From Bacteroidales bacterium (GTDB lineage: Bacteria; Bacteroidota; Bacteroidia; Bacteroidales; Muribaculaceae): a DNA stretch of 40,243 bases. Position numbers and translations under genes: made by a program. Below the pieces are notes generated by a model. It was not told where the DNA came from. It did not search any database and worked only from the letters and a program-made list of their open reading frames with translations. This document shows, in pieces, positions 31,986 through 40,243 of this stretch (the first letter of the stretch is position 1; the number at the start of each line of letters is the position of its first letter). Where the stretch lies: the NCBI GenBank assembly GCA_019416425.1, contig DXXK01000104.1, positions 1 to 40,243 of the forward strand, read 5' to 3'.

Positions 31986-33968
31986 TCAGTAAAGGTCAAT
32001 GCTGACGCCCACCGAGAAGGCCGCGCCGTCGGTCAGCGGGCAGTTCAGATAATAATATTTGGGTTTGTAATTGAACACATTGTCTACGCTCAGGTCCACG
32101 CGGACATATTTGCCGAACGACTGTGACAGGGACACCTTCCAAAGCGTATAGGGAGGATACTTCACGTCGACGGTTCCGGCCTGGATGTCGTAGTAGTCGG
32201 CGTACTCGACATTAGTGACGCCGGACAGCACGCGTCCGTTGATTCCGGCCGCCAGCATGTAGTTCCTGTTGAAACGGTGCCCATAGCCCACACGGGCAGT
32301 GAGCGAGTGCTGACGCGCCGGGATGTACTGGTTGTTGCTGACGTCGCCGCCTTTGTCCTTGGGCACGCGTTCCTTGACATAGGCGTATGTGGCCATTGCC
32401 GACAGACCGTTGCTCCACTTGCCCTGGACGGTGGCCTCGCCGCCCATCACCGAGTAGTGCCTCAGATTGACATAGTCCAGATACAGCTGGTTCGGGTCGT
32501 TGGGCAACGCGTATGGCAGTCCGGTGGATATGCGGTTGTGGATGTCGTTGTAGTAGAACGACACGGTATAGTTCAGGGGACCGTGGGTATAGTCCGCGCT
32601 CAGGGTGACGTTGTGGCTGGTCTCCGGCTTCAGGTTCTCGTTACCTTTGACAATCCAGATACCGGACATGTCGAACTCGTAGTACTTCTCCTTGAGCGTA
32701 GGGGCACGGAATCCCATACCGTAGCCCAGACGGATGTTCATGTCGAAGCGTGGCTTGTAGCGTACCGACACCTTGGGTGTGACATGCGAGTCATGATTGT
32801 CCGAGTAGTAGTCATAGCGCAATGCTCCGATTACTTCCCAGCGCGGATCGATGATCCAGTCGTACTGCGCGAAGACATCGAACGATATCTGGCTATGACG
32901 AGGGTCGGTCAGCTTGGTGTTCTCCATATAGTCGCGCATCATGTCGGCACCGGCCGACAACACATTCCCGCGGCCAAAGGTATGCGTGTACAGGGCGCGT
33001 ACCGAGTTCTGCACGTTGCTGTAGTTGCGGATGTCCAGACCGTTGATCCTGTAGAAGGTCGACTTGTCGTACTGGTCGAACGAGTATGAAGCCTCCAGAC
33101 GGTCGTCGGGAGTGATGTCCCACTCAGCCCTCAGTCCACCGGTGAAGTCGCGGTAACGCTCGGGCGAATCCTCCGTGCGGGACACCTGACGGTAATAGAA
33201 ACCGCCACGGGCCGTCAGTTTCAGATTATCGGCGGGGCTGTACGTGAACTTATCGTTGACATTCCAGATGGAGCTTCCGTAGATTGTGGATATGATGCGT
33301 GTCACGGGATCCTGGGCACTGTGGACGTTATAGTTGTCGATGGAATACCGGCTGCCTGTCAGCACATTCTGTACTCGCTTGCCACGCAGGGTCATCCCTA
33401 AGTTATAACGTTGTTCCTTGTGCCGTCCCACACGCGCGTCGGCTGTGACTCGCCAGGGATTGGCCGCCTGCTTGGTGATGATGTTGATCACACCGCCACC
33501 CGCATTACTGCCGTACAAGGCGCTGCTGGCACCCTTCACGATCTCGATATGGTCGACGTTAGCCATGTTCAGACGCGAGAAGTCCACATCGTCCATCGTC
33601 TCGCCTGCCAGACGCTCGCCATCCACCAGGAACAGTATGCTCTGGCCTCCCTGACCGTTGAAGTTCAGGTGAACCTGCTGGTTCATGGCGTAACTGAACT
33701 CCACACCGGGAAGCTCCTGCTGCAGCAGGTCGCGAATGTCGGTGGCATCCGAACGCTCTATGTCCTGCGCCGTTATGAGCCGCGTCTGTACCGGGGTGTC
33801 CTTCAGCAGCTTGGGTGTGCGTGTTCCGGTCACCACGAATTCATCCAGAATGAAATCGAATTCCGAATCATTGTCCGTTTCGGCAGGCCGTGGCGAGGTA
33901 TCCGCCCATGACGTCACAGAGTTCACGGCACAAAACATCACTATGGGAAGGATTCTGGACAATATCAT
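31986..33968 (-). CDS. TonB-dependent outer-membrane receptor (HmuR/BtuB-like)
   Basis: The product has 660 residues from the ATG at 33968. This start gives a proper signal peptide (ILSRILPIVMFCAVNSVTSWA) and an ATGA overlap with the preceding gene; the longer open frame upstream is antisense-type noise. The TonB-box and plug region is DEFVVTGTRTPKLLKDTPVQ, SDATDIRDLLQQELPGVEF and SALYGSNAGGGVINIITK. The barrel ends in aromatic FSVGVSIDLY. Unlike SusC it lacks the N-terminal extension, so it belongs to the classical haem, siderophore or cobalamin receptor group. Translational coupling to a HmuY-like lipoprotein gene points to haem as the ligand. Confidence 0.9.
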   Translation of the reverse strand: MILSRILPIVMFCAVNSVTSWADTSPRPAETDNDSEFDFILDEFVVTGTRTPKLLKDTPVQTRLITAQDIERSDATDIRDLLQQELPGVEFSYAMNQQVHLNFNGQGGQSILFLVDGERLAGETMDDVDFSRLNMANVDHIEIVKGASSALYGSNAGGGVINIITKQAANPWRVTADARVGRHKEQRYNLGMTLRGKRVQNVLTGSRYSIDNYNVHSAQDPVTRIISTIYGSSIWNVNDKFTYSPADNLKLTARGGFYYRQVSRTEDSPERYRDFTGGLRAEWDITPDDRLEASYSFDQYDKSTFYRINGLDIRNYSNVQNSVRALYTHTFGRGNVLSAGADMMRDYMENTKLTDPRHSQISFDVFAQYDWIIDPRWEVIGALRYDYYSDNHDSHVTPKVSVRYKPRFDMNIRLGYGMGFRAPTLKEKYYEFDMSGIWIVKGNENLKPETSHNVTLSADYTHGPLNYTVSFYYNDIHNRISTGLPYALPNDPNQLYLDYVNLRHYSVMGGEATVQGKWSNGLSAMATYAYVKERVPKDKGGDVSNNQYIPARQHSLTARVGYGHRFNRNYMLAAGINGRVLSGVTNVEYADYYDIQAGTVDVKYPPYTLWKVSLSQSFGKYVRVDLSVDNVFNYKPKYYYLNCPLTDGAAFSVGVSIDLY

Positions 33969-34750
33969 AGCGGATAACGGTAATTGATGGTCAAATGACA
34001 CTTGACGCCGAGGGCGTTCTGATAGTTTGCGAGCTGCAGGGCCGCATACTCGCCATGAGGCGTGCGGAGTATGAAGACGCGCCCATCCATACTGAATGCG
34101 GGAGGAATCGGCGGTATCTCCACCGACAGCCATGACGACAGGACGTTGTTGATTTCAATTCCCTGGTTCCCTATCAGACCCAGAAGCATCCGGTCCTGGA
34201 TTACCCAGACATCGGTCTCGTTCCACTCGTCGGGAGCATATTCCAATGTCTCGTAATACTTTCGGTCATCGGGAAGCTGCTCAAGCGAGCTGAATTCTGT
34301 AGCGGCAACGGCACATCCGTTGGTACGTACGTTGTTGCGATGTATGGCTATGGTCCATGACTCTGGCTCGCGTTGGGCGTCGGTGGGACGGTATTCCCGG
34401 AACTCCCTGACGGACAGGCCCGCGCCGTAGACATCATACCAATAGGTATATATGCCGTCCCTGTAACCTTCGTGGGGAAGGTCAATCCTGTGGGTCGGGA
34501 TGTCGAACGTCTGCCACAATGCCGAGGGATTGCCGTCCTCAGGCAAGTCTACCAAGTCCTGGAAATCGATGTAATGCCACTTGGTCCAGTCCGAAGCGTC
34601 CAGATAGAGCTGACCCGCTACGGTCTCGGTCGTCTCGACCGGTGGCTCGTCGTAGATTCCCGACATGATGCCGTTGCACGACGGGAGTGACATCAACGAC
34701 GCTCCCGCCGCCAACAGGGCGATTAAACTTCCTATGCTTCTTATGGTCAT
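33965..34750 (-). CDS. HmuY-like haem-binding lipoprotein
   Basis: The product has 261 residues with a lipoprotein signal (LLAAGASLMSLPSC, Cys25). The body matches the HmuY family: GQLYLDASDWTKWHYIDF, ESWTIAIHRNNVRTNG (the family NWDIAFHR-NNVRTNGG strand) and a beta-rich C-terminal half ending VFILRTPHGEYAALQLANY. HmuY proteins sit at the surface and deliver haem to a TonB receptor. The stop overlaps the receptor start by four bases. Haem-ligand residues differ widely between homologues and I cannot assign them here. Confidence 0.85.
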   Translation of the reverse strand: MTIRSIGSLIALLAAGASLMSLPSCNGIMSGIYDEPPVETTETVAGQLYLDASDWTKWHYIDFQDLVDLPEDGNPSALWQTFDIPTHRIDLPHEGYRDGIYTYWYDVYGAGLSVREFREYRPTDAQREPESWTIAIHRNNVRTNGCAVAATEFSSLEQLPDDRKYYETLEYAPDEWNETDVWVIQDRMLLGLIGNQGIEINNVLSSWLSVEIPPIPPAFSMDGRVFILRTPHGEYAALQLANYQNALGVKCHLTINYRYPL

Positions 34751-34781
34751 TTACTTAGAGCCGTAGTATCGACACCGTTCC

Positions 34782-35354
34782 TCACTTGGAGCCGGTATAC
34801 TTGGATGTAAGGGGGAACGGCATGGTGCCGAGCTTGAAGTCGTTCTGAATCTCGACGTTGCTGCCGCTGAACTTCAAGGTGATCTCGCTTGTCTCGCCCA
34901 GAGGATAGTCGCTGTCCATAGTGGCCTGGCCGTTCTTGGAGGCCGTGAAATGGCGTGTCAGCCCGTCGTTGCTGTAGTTGCGGTAGTAAGCCTGCTTGGC
35001 CTCGTCGTAGGCGATATTGTCGATGGTCAGCTCACCGACGGTCAGGTCGCCCATCTTGGTATCGGCAAGGCTGTATTGGCTCAGAGCAACCTTCAACGTG
35101 CCGTCGGCATTCTCGGTCACCGTCACCGCGTGATCCTGGGCCGTGTAGGTGAACATGCCACCTACCGTCACATCGATCGGGCCGTTGTAGGCTCCAGCAA
35201 CGGTGGGAGTCTCCGTGCCGAAGCTCATCTGCTTGATGTCATCGATGGCGATGGTCTGCACCGTGCCGTTGTTAAGCTCGATCTTCAGGACGTCGGTCTG
35301 TGCCGTGGCGGCCAGGGCCATGGCGAGTGCGAGTGTGGTAATTATTGTTTTCAT
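34782..35354 (-). CDS. Calycin-like domain secreted protein
   Basis: The product has 190 residues with a signal peptide (IITTLALAMALAATAQT). A short KIELNNGTVQTIAIDDIKQM motif follows, and then a calycin-like beta-barrel (AGAYNGPIDVTVGGMFTYTA; ITLKFSGSNVEI). Calycin-type barrels bind small hydrophobic ligands. It lies 31 bases upstream of the HmuY-like gene and 21 bases after the small secreted protein, within one operon. This gene group, a sorting-tail protein, a calycin-like protein and HmuY, recurs in Bacteroidales as far as I know. Ligand binding is inferred from the fold. Confidence 0.82.
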   Translation of the reverse strand: MKTIITTLALAMALAATAQTDVLKIELNNGTVQTIAIDDIKQMSFGTETPTVAGAYNGPIDVTVGGMFTYTAQDHAVTVTENADGTLKVALSQYSLADTKMGDLTVGELTIDNIAYDEAKQAYYRNYSNDGLTRHFTASKNGQATMDSDYPLGETSEITLKFSGSNVEIQNDFKLGTMPFPLTSKYTGSK

Positions 35355-35375
35355 TGCGTTTCTATCGAAATATTG

Positions 35376-35804
35376 TTATTTTACTACTTTGATTGACTGG
35401 CTGTTTGCACGGATCACATAGACTCCGTCGTTGAGCTCGCGGAGCGATACTGCATCCGAGCCTGTGGCTACGCGCCGGCCCGAAAGGTCATAGACCTCGA
35501 TTGCGTGGCCCTGGCAGCTGAACACTCCGTCAATATAACTGTATCTTGTGGTGTTCTTAACGTCGGTGATTCCTGATTCCCCCTCAACGAAGGTAAAGTC
35601 GCTGACATCGGCGCGAGGATAGCTGGTCTCGGCATCGGCGGTCCTGATGGTGAAGTCGCTGCCGGCAAAGGTCACCACAGGCTGCTTAGACAGGCTGTAG
35701 ACGGCCTTCGTGCCATTTCGGAACTCGATCTGCAGCGCCTTGTCTGAGGCATGTGCCAGGCCCGCGAAGCCAAAGACTGCGATCAGCGCGAATAATTTTT
35801 TCAT
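35376..35804 (-). CDS. Small secreted protein with C-terminal sorting-type domain
   Basis: The product has 142 residues with a signal peptide (KKLFALIAVFGFAGLAHA). The central region (IEFRNGTKAVYSLSKQPVV) resembles the KIELNNGT segment of the next protein. The C-terminal 45 residues (AIEVYDLSGRRVATG ... LNDGVYVIRANSQSIKVVK) form a type-A sorting domain pattern. It is the first gene of the HmuY-type operon, with a promoter about 75 bases upstream. Its role is unknown. Note that the 142 residues contain little besides the tail. Confidence 0.78.
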   Translation of the reverse strand: MKKLFALIAVFGFAGLAHASDKALQIEFRNGTKAVYSLSKQPVVTFAGSDFTIRTADAETSYPRADVSDFTFVEGESGITDVKNTTRYSYIDGVFSCQGHAIEVYDLSGRRVATGSDAVSLRELNDGVYVIRANSQSIKVVK

Positions 35805-35877
35805 ATTATGTAGCTTGATGTTATTATTTCGATTGAAGTTCCCGACATCATCATTGAGATGTTATCGTTTTCGGTTG

Positions 35878-35885
35878 CAAAGTTA
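35878..35885 (-). promoter_or_regulatory. Promoter -7 box TAACTTTG for the HmuY-type operon
   Basis: The minus strand reads TATAACTTTGCAACC, matching TAnnTTTG, with a predicted start near 35871. It should drive five genes down to 31050. Confidence 0.6.
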
Positions 35886-35988
35886 TAGCTTTTTTGCCGT
35901 GTCTGCAATCCTTTAAAATCGGTATTATGTTAAAATAGAAATAAAACAGGATACCCAAATAGCATTAAGCAGGCATTAATAAAACACA

Positions 35989-36015
35989 TTGCCGCAGACC
36001 CAAGGCCTGCGGCAA
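35989..36015 (-). terminator. Terminator of the metalloprotease-like gene
   Basis: TTGCCGCAG (35989-35997) pairs exactly with CTGCGGCAA (36007-36015). On the minus strand the stem is followed by TGTGTTTTATT. It lies 22 bases after the stop of the 1084-residue protein. Confidence 0.65.
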
Positions 36016-36036
36016 CCTTATTCAACATTATGATTA

Positions 36037-39000
36037 TCATAATATAATCTTGCGGACAACGATCTCGTGGCCGTCGCCGTCTACGATGCGGACAACATAG
36101 AATCCCTGCGGGAGGTCAAACTCGGCACCGGATTCCAGCGTTGCGTTGCCGACGCATGTGCCGGCCAGTGAATATACACTGACAGTCAGCGGTTCGTCAC
36201 TTGCAGCGATGGTCAGTCTGCCATCGGCAGCGATCATCGCCGGTATCTTCACATCGGAGCCGACAGTCATTACACCCGACAGCGCAGGATTGTTCTCGGC
36301 ACCGTAGCGGTTCGTATTGCCGAACAGCACCGCGTAGGGCCACTGCTCATCGTTGCTGGTGTCGTCGTCCCATGCCTTGGCGGCATATTCGGTGGAACCG
36401 CCGCTGACAACCAGATACAGCCGCTTGGTATTCTCGGGAACCTCGAAGTTGGCGAAACCGTCCGGGGCGGCATACGTTGCCTTGGACATGTCGCCGTACA
36501 CACGCTCGCCATCCTCTTTCCAGGCTACGAAACCGTAGCGCCATTCAGCAGTCTCAGGCTTGATCACATTGAAGCCCGACTGGCGGTTCAGCCCCTGGAA
36601 ACGCACCTGCACGTTACGGGCGTCACCCTCGGGGACGTTAAGGCGAATCACGTTGTAACCCGTGTTCTCGGGGACATTCGCGGCCATGATGCGCCAGCTG
36701 CCGTCGGTCAGCTTACGCATCGATGGCAACGGGCGCGAGTCGACCTTAGCCTCGCCATACTCCCGCAGCTCGGGAATATCCCATGTGGCGAAGCGGGCGG
36801 CGCAGTCGTACATCTCGTCGTAGAATACAGGAATCGTTATTCCGGTGATGCGCATATAAGCCTGGGCGGGATCCTCGGGACGCTTGCTCTGGTTCCACAG
36901 CTTGCCCAGGAAATCCTTGCCGTGACGGTAACACCAGTAGTCCTGGATGAAGAAATTGTTGTAACGCGGAGCATCGGCCAGGATATGCTTGTGGCTGTTG
37001 CTCAAGTAGCCGTCGAACCATTCGTTGCTGAACTGGTCCTGCGGCATGATCTTGTAAGCCTGCCATTGCGCGCACTGCTCCCAGAAACCGCAGCCCTTGC
37101 CATCGCCGGGATTGTACATGAAGCCGTTCTGGTCTCCGTTGTCGCAGTGCACCTGGTACTGGAAGCAATGTCCCACCTCATGGTAGAGGGTCTGCCAGTT
37201 GCGCGAGGGGGCCGCCCAGGGTGTCAGCGTCAGCAGACCGATCAGGTCATCGACACCCGAGCCCGTGGCCTCCCACTCGGTCGGCTCGTAACGCAGCCGG
37301 ATCACCATCTTGTACTTATTGGTCTTTGATGTGGCCCGGTCGATGAACTTCAGTACGTCGCTGTAGTAGTCGAAGGCAATCTGCGCATGCTCCATGATGC
37401 CGTCAACATCCGCGGTGTAGTTGCCGCAGACAAACGACTCCGGCTCCTCGCCGTATCCTTTCTCCCAGAACAGGATCCAGTCCTTGCCCTGACGGGTACG
37501 TCCTATATAATAGGAGTTGTTGGGGTCATTTACGTTACCCATGCTCCACTGGGCCGTGTAGACCTTCTTGTCCACCTTAGCCACCTCGTCGTTCAGGGTC
37601 TTGACTGCGGCTGCAATCTGCTCGTCGGTCTGGTCCATGTTGGCCAGCGATGCCTGGGCCGCCGCGATGGAGGGATCAAGGATCGCCACCTTGGCGCTGT
37701 CGTCCTTGTACCATTCCCTTACCTGCTTGGCGTAGTCGATGGCGGAGACAAGCTTGCCCACCACCCGGGCCGACGCCAAGACCTTGGCCTCCGCCTCGTC
37801 AAGCTGCTGCTTGGCTTCCTGCGTCTTCGCCTCATCTGTATTGCCGCTCTTTATCAGATTCGTCACGCCGGCCAATGTGGCCTCGACATCACTCCGGACG
37901 GAGTTCTGGATAGGCTTAGCCACCATCAGCTCCACGATGTAGGCGATGTGGTGGTTCAGATATTCGGCGTTCTGAGCTACAGTATTGGCACCCATGTACT
38001 GCAAGGTGGCGTTGTCGAAACATACCCAGTTCGCGGTACATCCTTCGGTCTTGAAACCGAGGGTCACCTGACCGTCCACTACCGAGAATTCCTGAGTATA
38101 TCCCGATTTCATCACGGTGACGGGGGTCTGGTAATAGCCGGCGAAGATATATGCGCCGACCTGAGGGTCACCGTTGTTGACGGTACTGCCGGAACCTGTC
38201 TGCTGTATGGCGCCGGAGGCAGCGGTCAGACGATATCGTCCGTCGGGGATATCTGTCAGCGTCTGGCTGATGCCCACATTGGGGACATGATTGCCGATGG
38301 AGGTCCAGCGTTCCATGTAGGTAGCGCCCTCCACTCCGGGGAATGTCTTGTTGCCCTGGGCAGCCATGCCTCGGTTGTCCCAGCCGGTGGCTCCGTTGTC
38401 CTCAAAACTGTTGTTGGCGATAAAGCTCGTAACGTCAAGAGGATTGGAAGCGGTGGCGTTTTTATACTGATATGCACGTGTAGCCTGCGCCAATGCCCGG
38501 GTATGCTTGAAGATGTCGCCGGGCCTGGCCGCATTGTTGCTATAGACGGCTTGCGCGGCGTCGATGGCAGCCTTCAGTTCCTTGGCGTAGCTGGCATTGG
38601 GCCTGTAGACGGCGTTGGCCCGGTCGAGGGCATTCTTCAACTCACCCTTGTCTACCTGCGAGCACAGCAGCTTCACGTAGTCCACCAGCAGTTTGGGATG
38701 ACTGGCCGAGCCGGTGCTCTCGCTGGTCTTGATTCCGATACGGATCTTGCCTGTGGTGGTCTGCGTCAACGTGAACTCCAGCTCATCGGTGACCCATTCG
38801 GAGATGGGGAAGCGTGTCACCTTGGAAGCGACGGCAGTGCCCGATGCCGGAATCCAGCCTAAGAGACTTGTGCCGTTCTGGCTGCTGGAGCCCACATTGT
38901 AGTAGGCCGAGGTCAGCTTATAGGTTCCCTTAGGCAGAGTGACTGTCTGTGTGTAGACCAGCTCCATGCCCCATCCGGTGGTCAGTCCGAGACAGCCGCC

Positions 39001-39291
39001 TGTGGACCCATTGTAGCCTGCGGAGGGAAATGCCTTGCTGTCGTTGAATGTTACGTTGGGGTTCCATGCAAAGGAACCGGCCACGGTGTAGGTAGCGGTG
39101 GTCTCGTTGGTCCATCCATAGACTTCGTTTATGACGTCACCCTTGACATTGCCGGTGGTCTCCGGGTCATAATTGAAATTGGTATCGAAACCGTTGCCGG
39201 TCATCAGATACTCCGACACATCGTCCTGTGCCGAGGCACACAGCCAGCCCAAAGCCATGCACCATCCAAAAATAACAGCTTTTCTCATCAA
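36037..39291 (-). CDS. Large secreted HExxH metalloprotease-like protein (DUF6055-type) with sorting-type C-terminus
   Basis: The product has 1084 residues with a signal peptide (MRKAVIFGWCMALGWLCASA). Two beta-sandwich, carbohydrate-binding-like modules lie at about 28-210 and 285-432 (TVTLPKGTYKLTSAYYNVG; TLTDIPDGRYRLTAASGAI), with a helical region between them and a second helical FIVAR-like region at about 440-590. The catalytic region contains YHEVGHCFQYQ (His704-Glu705, His708) and a downstream WEQCAQWQAYKI that may supply the third zinc ligand. The C-terminus (VSVYSLAGTCVGN ... FYVVRIVDGDGHEIVVRKIIL) is a sorting-type tail. The plan suggests a surface or secreted peptidase that targets glycosylated proteins. 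Substrate and family are inferred. Confidence 0.75.
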   Translation of the reverse strand: MMRKAVIFGWCMALGWLCASAQDDVSEYLMTGNGFDTNFNYDPETTGNVKGDVINEVYGWTNETTATYTVAGSFAWNPNVTFNDSKAFPSAGYNGSTGGCLGLTTGWGMELVYTQTVTLPKGTYKLTSAYYNVGSSSQNGTSLLGWIPASGTAVASKVTRFPISEWVTDELEFTLTQTTTGKIRIGIKTSESTGSASHPKLLVDYVKLLCSQVDKGELKNALDRANAVYRPNASYAKELKAAIDAAQAVYSNNAARPGDIFKHTRALAQATRAYQYKNATASNPLDVTSFIANNSFEDNGATGWDNRGMAAQGNKTFPGVEGATYMERWTSIGNHVPNVGISQTLTDIPDGRYRLTAASGAIQQTGSGSTVNNGDPQVGAYIFAGYYQTPVTVMKSGYTQEFSVVDGQVTLGFKTEGCTANWVCFDNATLQYMGANTVAQNAEYLNHHIAYIVELMVAKPIQNSVRSDVEATLAGVTNLIKSGNTDEAKTQEAKQQLDEAEAKVLASARVVGKLVSAIDYAKQVREWYKDDSAKVAILDPSIAAAQASLANMDQTDEQIAAAVKTLNDEVAKVDKKVYTAQWSMGNVNDPNNSYYIGRTRQGKDWILFWEKGYGEEPESFVCGNYTADVDGIMEHAQIAFDYYSDVLKFIDRATSKTNKYKMVIRLRYEPTEWEATGSGVDDLIGLLTLTPWAAPSRNWQTLYHEVGHCFQYQVHCDNGDQNGFMYNPGDGKGCGFWEQCAQWQAYKIMPQDQFSNEWFDGYLSNSHKHILADAPRYNNFFIQDYWCYRHGKDFLGKLWNQSKRPEDPAQAYMRITGITIPVFYDEMYDCAARFATWDIPELREYGEAKVDSRPLPSMRKLTDGSWRIMAANVPENTGYNVIRLNVPEGDARNVQVRFQGLNRQSGFNVIKPETAEWRYGFVAWKEDGERVYGDMSKATYAAPDGFANFEVPENTKRLYLVVSGGSTEYAAKAWDDDTSNDEQWPYAVLFGNTNRYGAENNPALSGVMTVGSDVKIPAMIAADGRLTIAASDEPLTVSVYSLAGTCVGNATLESGAEFDLPQGFYVVRIVDGDGHEIVVRKIIL

Positions 39292-39372
39292 TATTAGGTT
39301 AGTTAGGTATGTTAGGTCAACTTCTCATAAATCAGGACAACGGCATCGGAAGACTTGTCCATTAATCTTCTG

Positions 39373-39380
39373 CAAAAATA
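39373..39380 (-). promoter_or_regulatory. Candidate promoter -7 box TATTTTTG for the metalloprotease-like gene
   Basis: It is the closer of two TAnnTTTG matches on the minus strand, giving a leader of about 75 bases. The other is TAATTTTG at 39416-39423. Confidence 0.4.
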
Positions 39381-39446
39381 GTAAAAAATAAACAAACTAT
39401 TTGTTTTAGTGGTTACAAAATTAAGACACCAGACACATATAGACTA

Positions 39447-40133
39447 ATGAGACACCTTATATTATTGCGCCACGGGCAGAGTGAATGGAACCTGAAGAAT
39501 CTGTTCACCGGCTGGACCGACGTGGACCTGACAGACCAGGGACGGAACGAGGCCGCCGAGGCAGGCCGGAAGATCAAGGAGGCGGGAATCCTGCCGCAAT
39601 ATTATTTCACCTCCTATCTGAAACGCGCCATCCATACCCTTCAGACCGCCGCGGCTGTGATGGACCGCGAGTGGGTGCCCGTAACCAAGGACTGGCATCT
39701 GAACGAGCGGCATTACGGTGCCCTGCAGGGACTCAACAAGGCGGATACCGCAGTCAAGTACGGCGCCGAGCAGGTTCACATCTGGCGCCGCAGCTATGAC
39801 GTCACGCCTCCTGTCCTGACCTCCGACGATCCACGGCATCCGGCCAATGACCCGCGCTACGCATCCCTCAGCGCCGATGAGCTTCCGGCCACCGAAAGCC
39901 TGAAGCTTACAATCGAACGCGTACGCTGCGTGTGGGAGGAGAAGATAATCCCGGCCCTGCACCATTACGGTGACGTTCTGGTCGTGGCCCACGGCAACTC
40001 ATTGCGTGGGCTGGTGATGATGCTGAAGCATCTCACCCCCGATGAGGTCCTGAAGCTCGAGATTCCCACCGGTTCCCCATGGGTTTTCGAACTCGACGAC
40101 CGCAACGCACCCATCAAGGACTATTACCTGTAA
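39447..40133 (+). CDS. gpmA: 2,3-bisphosphoglycerate-dependent phosphoglycerate mutase
   Basis: The product has 228 residues, close to the usual 230-250. The phosphohistidine motif LILLRHGQSEWN (His9) is present, followed by LFTGWTDVDLTDQG, LKRAIHTLQTA, DWHLNERHYGALQGLNK and the second catalytic His in VVAHGNSLRGLVMMLKHL. It interconverts 3- and 2-phosphoglycerate in glycolysis in the cytoplasm. The length, the GWTDVDL segment and the LNERHYG segment identify the cofactor-dependent form. It is divergent from the metalloprotease-like gene. No clear TAnnTTTG promoter was found directly upstream. Confidence 0.96.
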   Translation: MRHLILLRHGQSEWNLKNLFTGWTDVDLTDQGRNEAAEAGRKIKEAGILPQYYFTSYLKRAIHTLQTAAAVMDREWVPVTKDWHLNERHYGALQGLNKADTAVKYGAEQVHIWRRSYDVTPPVLTSDDPRHPANDPRYASLSADELPATESLKLTIERVRCVWEEKIIPALHHYGDVLVVAHGNSLRGLVMMLKHLTPDEVLKLEIPTGSPWVFELDDRNAPIKDYYL

Positions 40134-40243
40134 AAAATTTCCTCGATTCACGCCCTAAGAAATACGAGATCCAAGTCATAAAACTAAAGGAATGGAATGA
40201 GATAATAGTTAATTTGTATTAATAACATGCCATACTTATACAT

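Noticed and set aside
33969..34133. 55-codon N-terminal extension of the TonB receptor
   Set aside because: It overlaps the HmuY-like gene, lacks signal character, and the ATG at 33968 gives both a signal peptide and an ATGA overlap.
37387..38862. 491-codon plus-strand open frame over the metalloprotease-like gene
   Set aside because: It is antisense with low-complexity hydrophobic composition and no motif.

Overview
The window looks like a chromosomal segment of a gut Bacteroidales, with Muribaculaceae or a close relative as my best guess. The evidence is SusC/SusD-type glycan uptake, a hybrid two-component regulator, BspA-type leucine-rich repeats, C-terminal sorting-type tails, and repeated promoters of the Bacteroidetes type (a TAnnTTTG -7 box, often with TTTG about 19-20 bases upstream). 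Most genes are GC-rich. The accessory patches (about 1-3400, 19200-22600 and 29200-30000) are AT-rich.

Region 1-3400 is accessory and partly decayed. It holds an IS66-type transposase remnant with two copies of an IS end, a lipoprotein/TPR gene broken by two in-frame TAA codons, a probable small RNA of about 200 nt on the minus strand with its own promoter and terminator (it resembles Bacteroidales 6S RNA), and an intact HigB/HigA-type toxin-antitoxin pair.

Region 3460-19260 is a fructan utilisation locus. The minus-strand operon encodes a periplasmic GH32 fructanase, an MFS sugar importer and a fructokinase, with a secreted DUF2264 protein downstream. Divergent from it are a hybrid two-component sensor with a periplasmic sugar-binding domain, then SusC, SusD and a DUF4960 surface glycan-binding protein. 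The expected logic is surface capture, TonB-driven import, periplasmic release of fructose, sensing of fructose by the hybrid regulator, import and phosphorylation. The surface endo-acting GH32 of the classical levan locus is missing. A shared AAAAATGATGCAT element lies at a similar distance upstream of both the GH32 and susC promoters and is the best operator candidate.

Region 19260-22600 carries a DUF4143-type AAA ATPase, three related GC-rich hairpins (one a 65-bp almost perfect palindrome), an internally deleted antitoxin remnant, and a small membrane/coiled-coil protein. Region 22470-23505 is a membrane protein plus HTH_34 regulator pair. Its leader has two identical-type palindromic operators on either side of a consensus promoter and an intrinsic terminator. 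Region 23528-26409 is a three-gene envelope operon: a single-pass membrane protein, a degenerate kinase-like/SH3 protein and an L,D-transpeptidase.

Region 26567-29227 has a GH43-type enzyme, a BspA-like LRR protein and a truncated-looking small secreted protein, followed by about 780 bases without genes. Region 30012-35804 is a HmuY-type haem acquisition locus: a small secreted protein, a calycin-like protein, a HmuY-like lipoprotein, a TonB-dependent receptor and a polytopic membrane protein. It ends with a regulator that fuses a YtfE/RIC-like di-iron hemerythrin domain, with all six ligands apparently kept, to a LuxR-type DNA-binding domain. The window closes with a 1084-residue secreted HExxH metalloprotease-like protein and gpmA.
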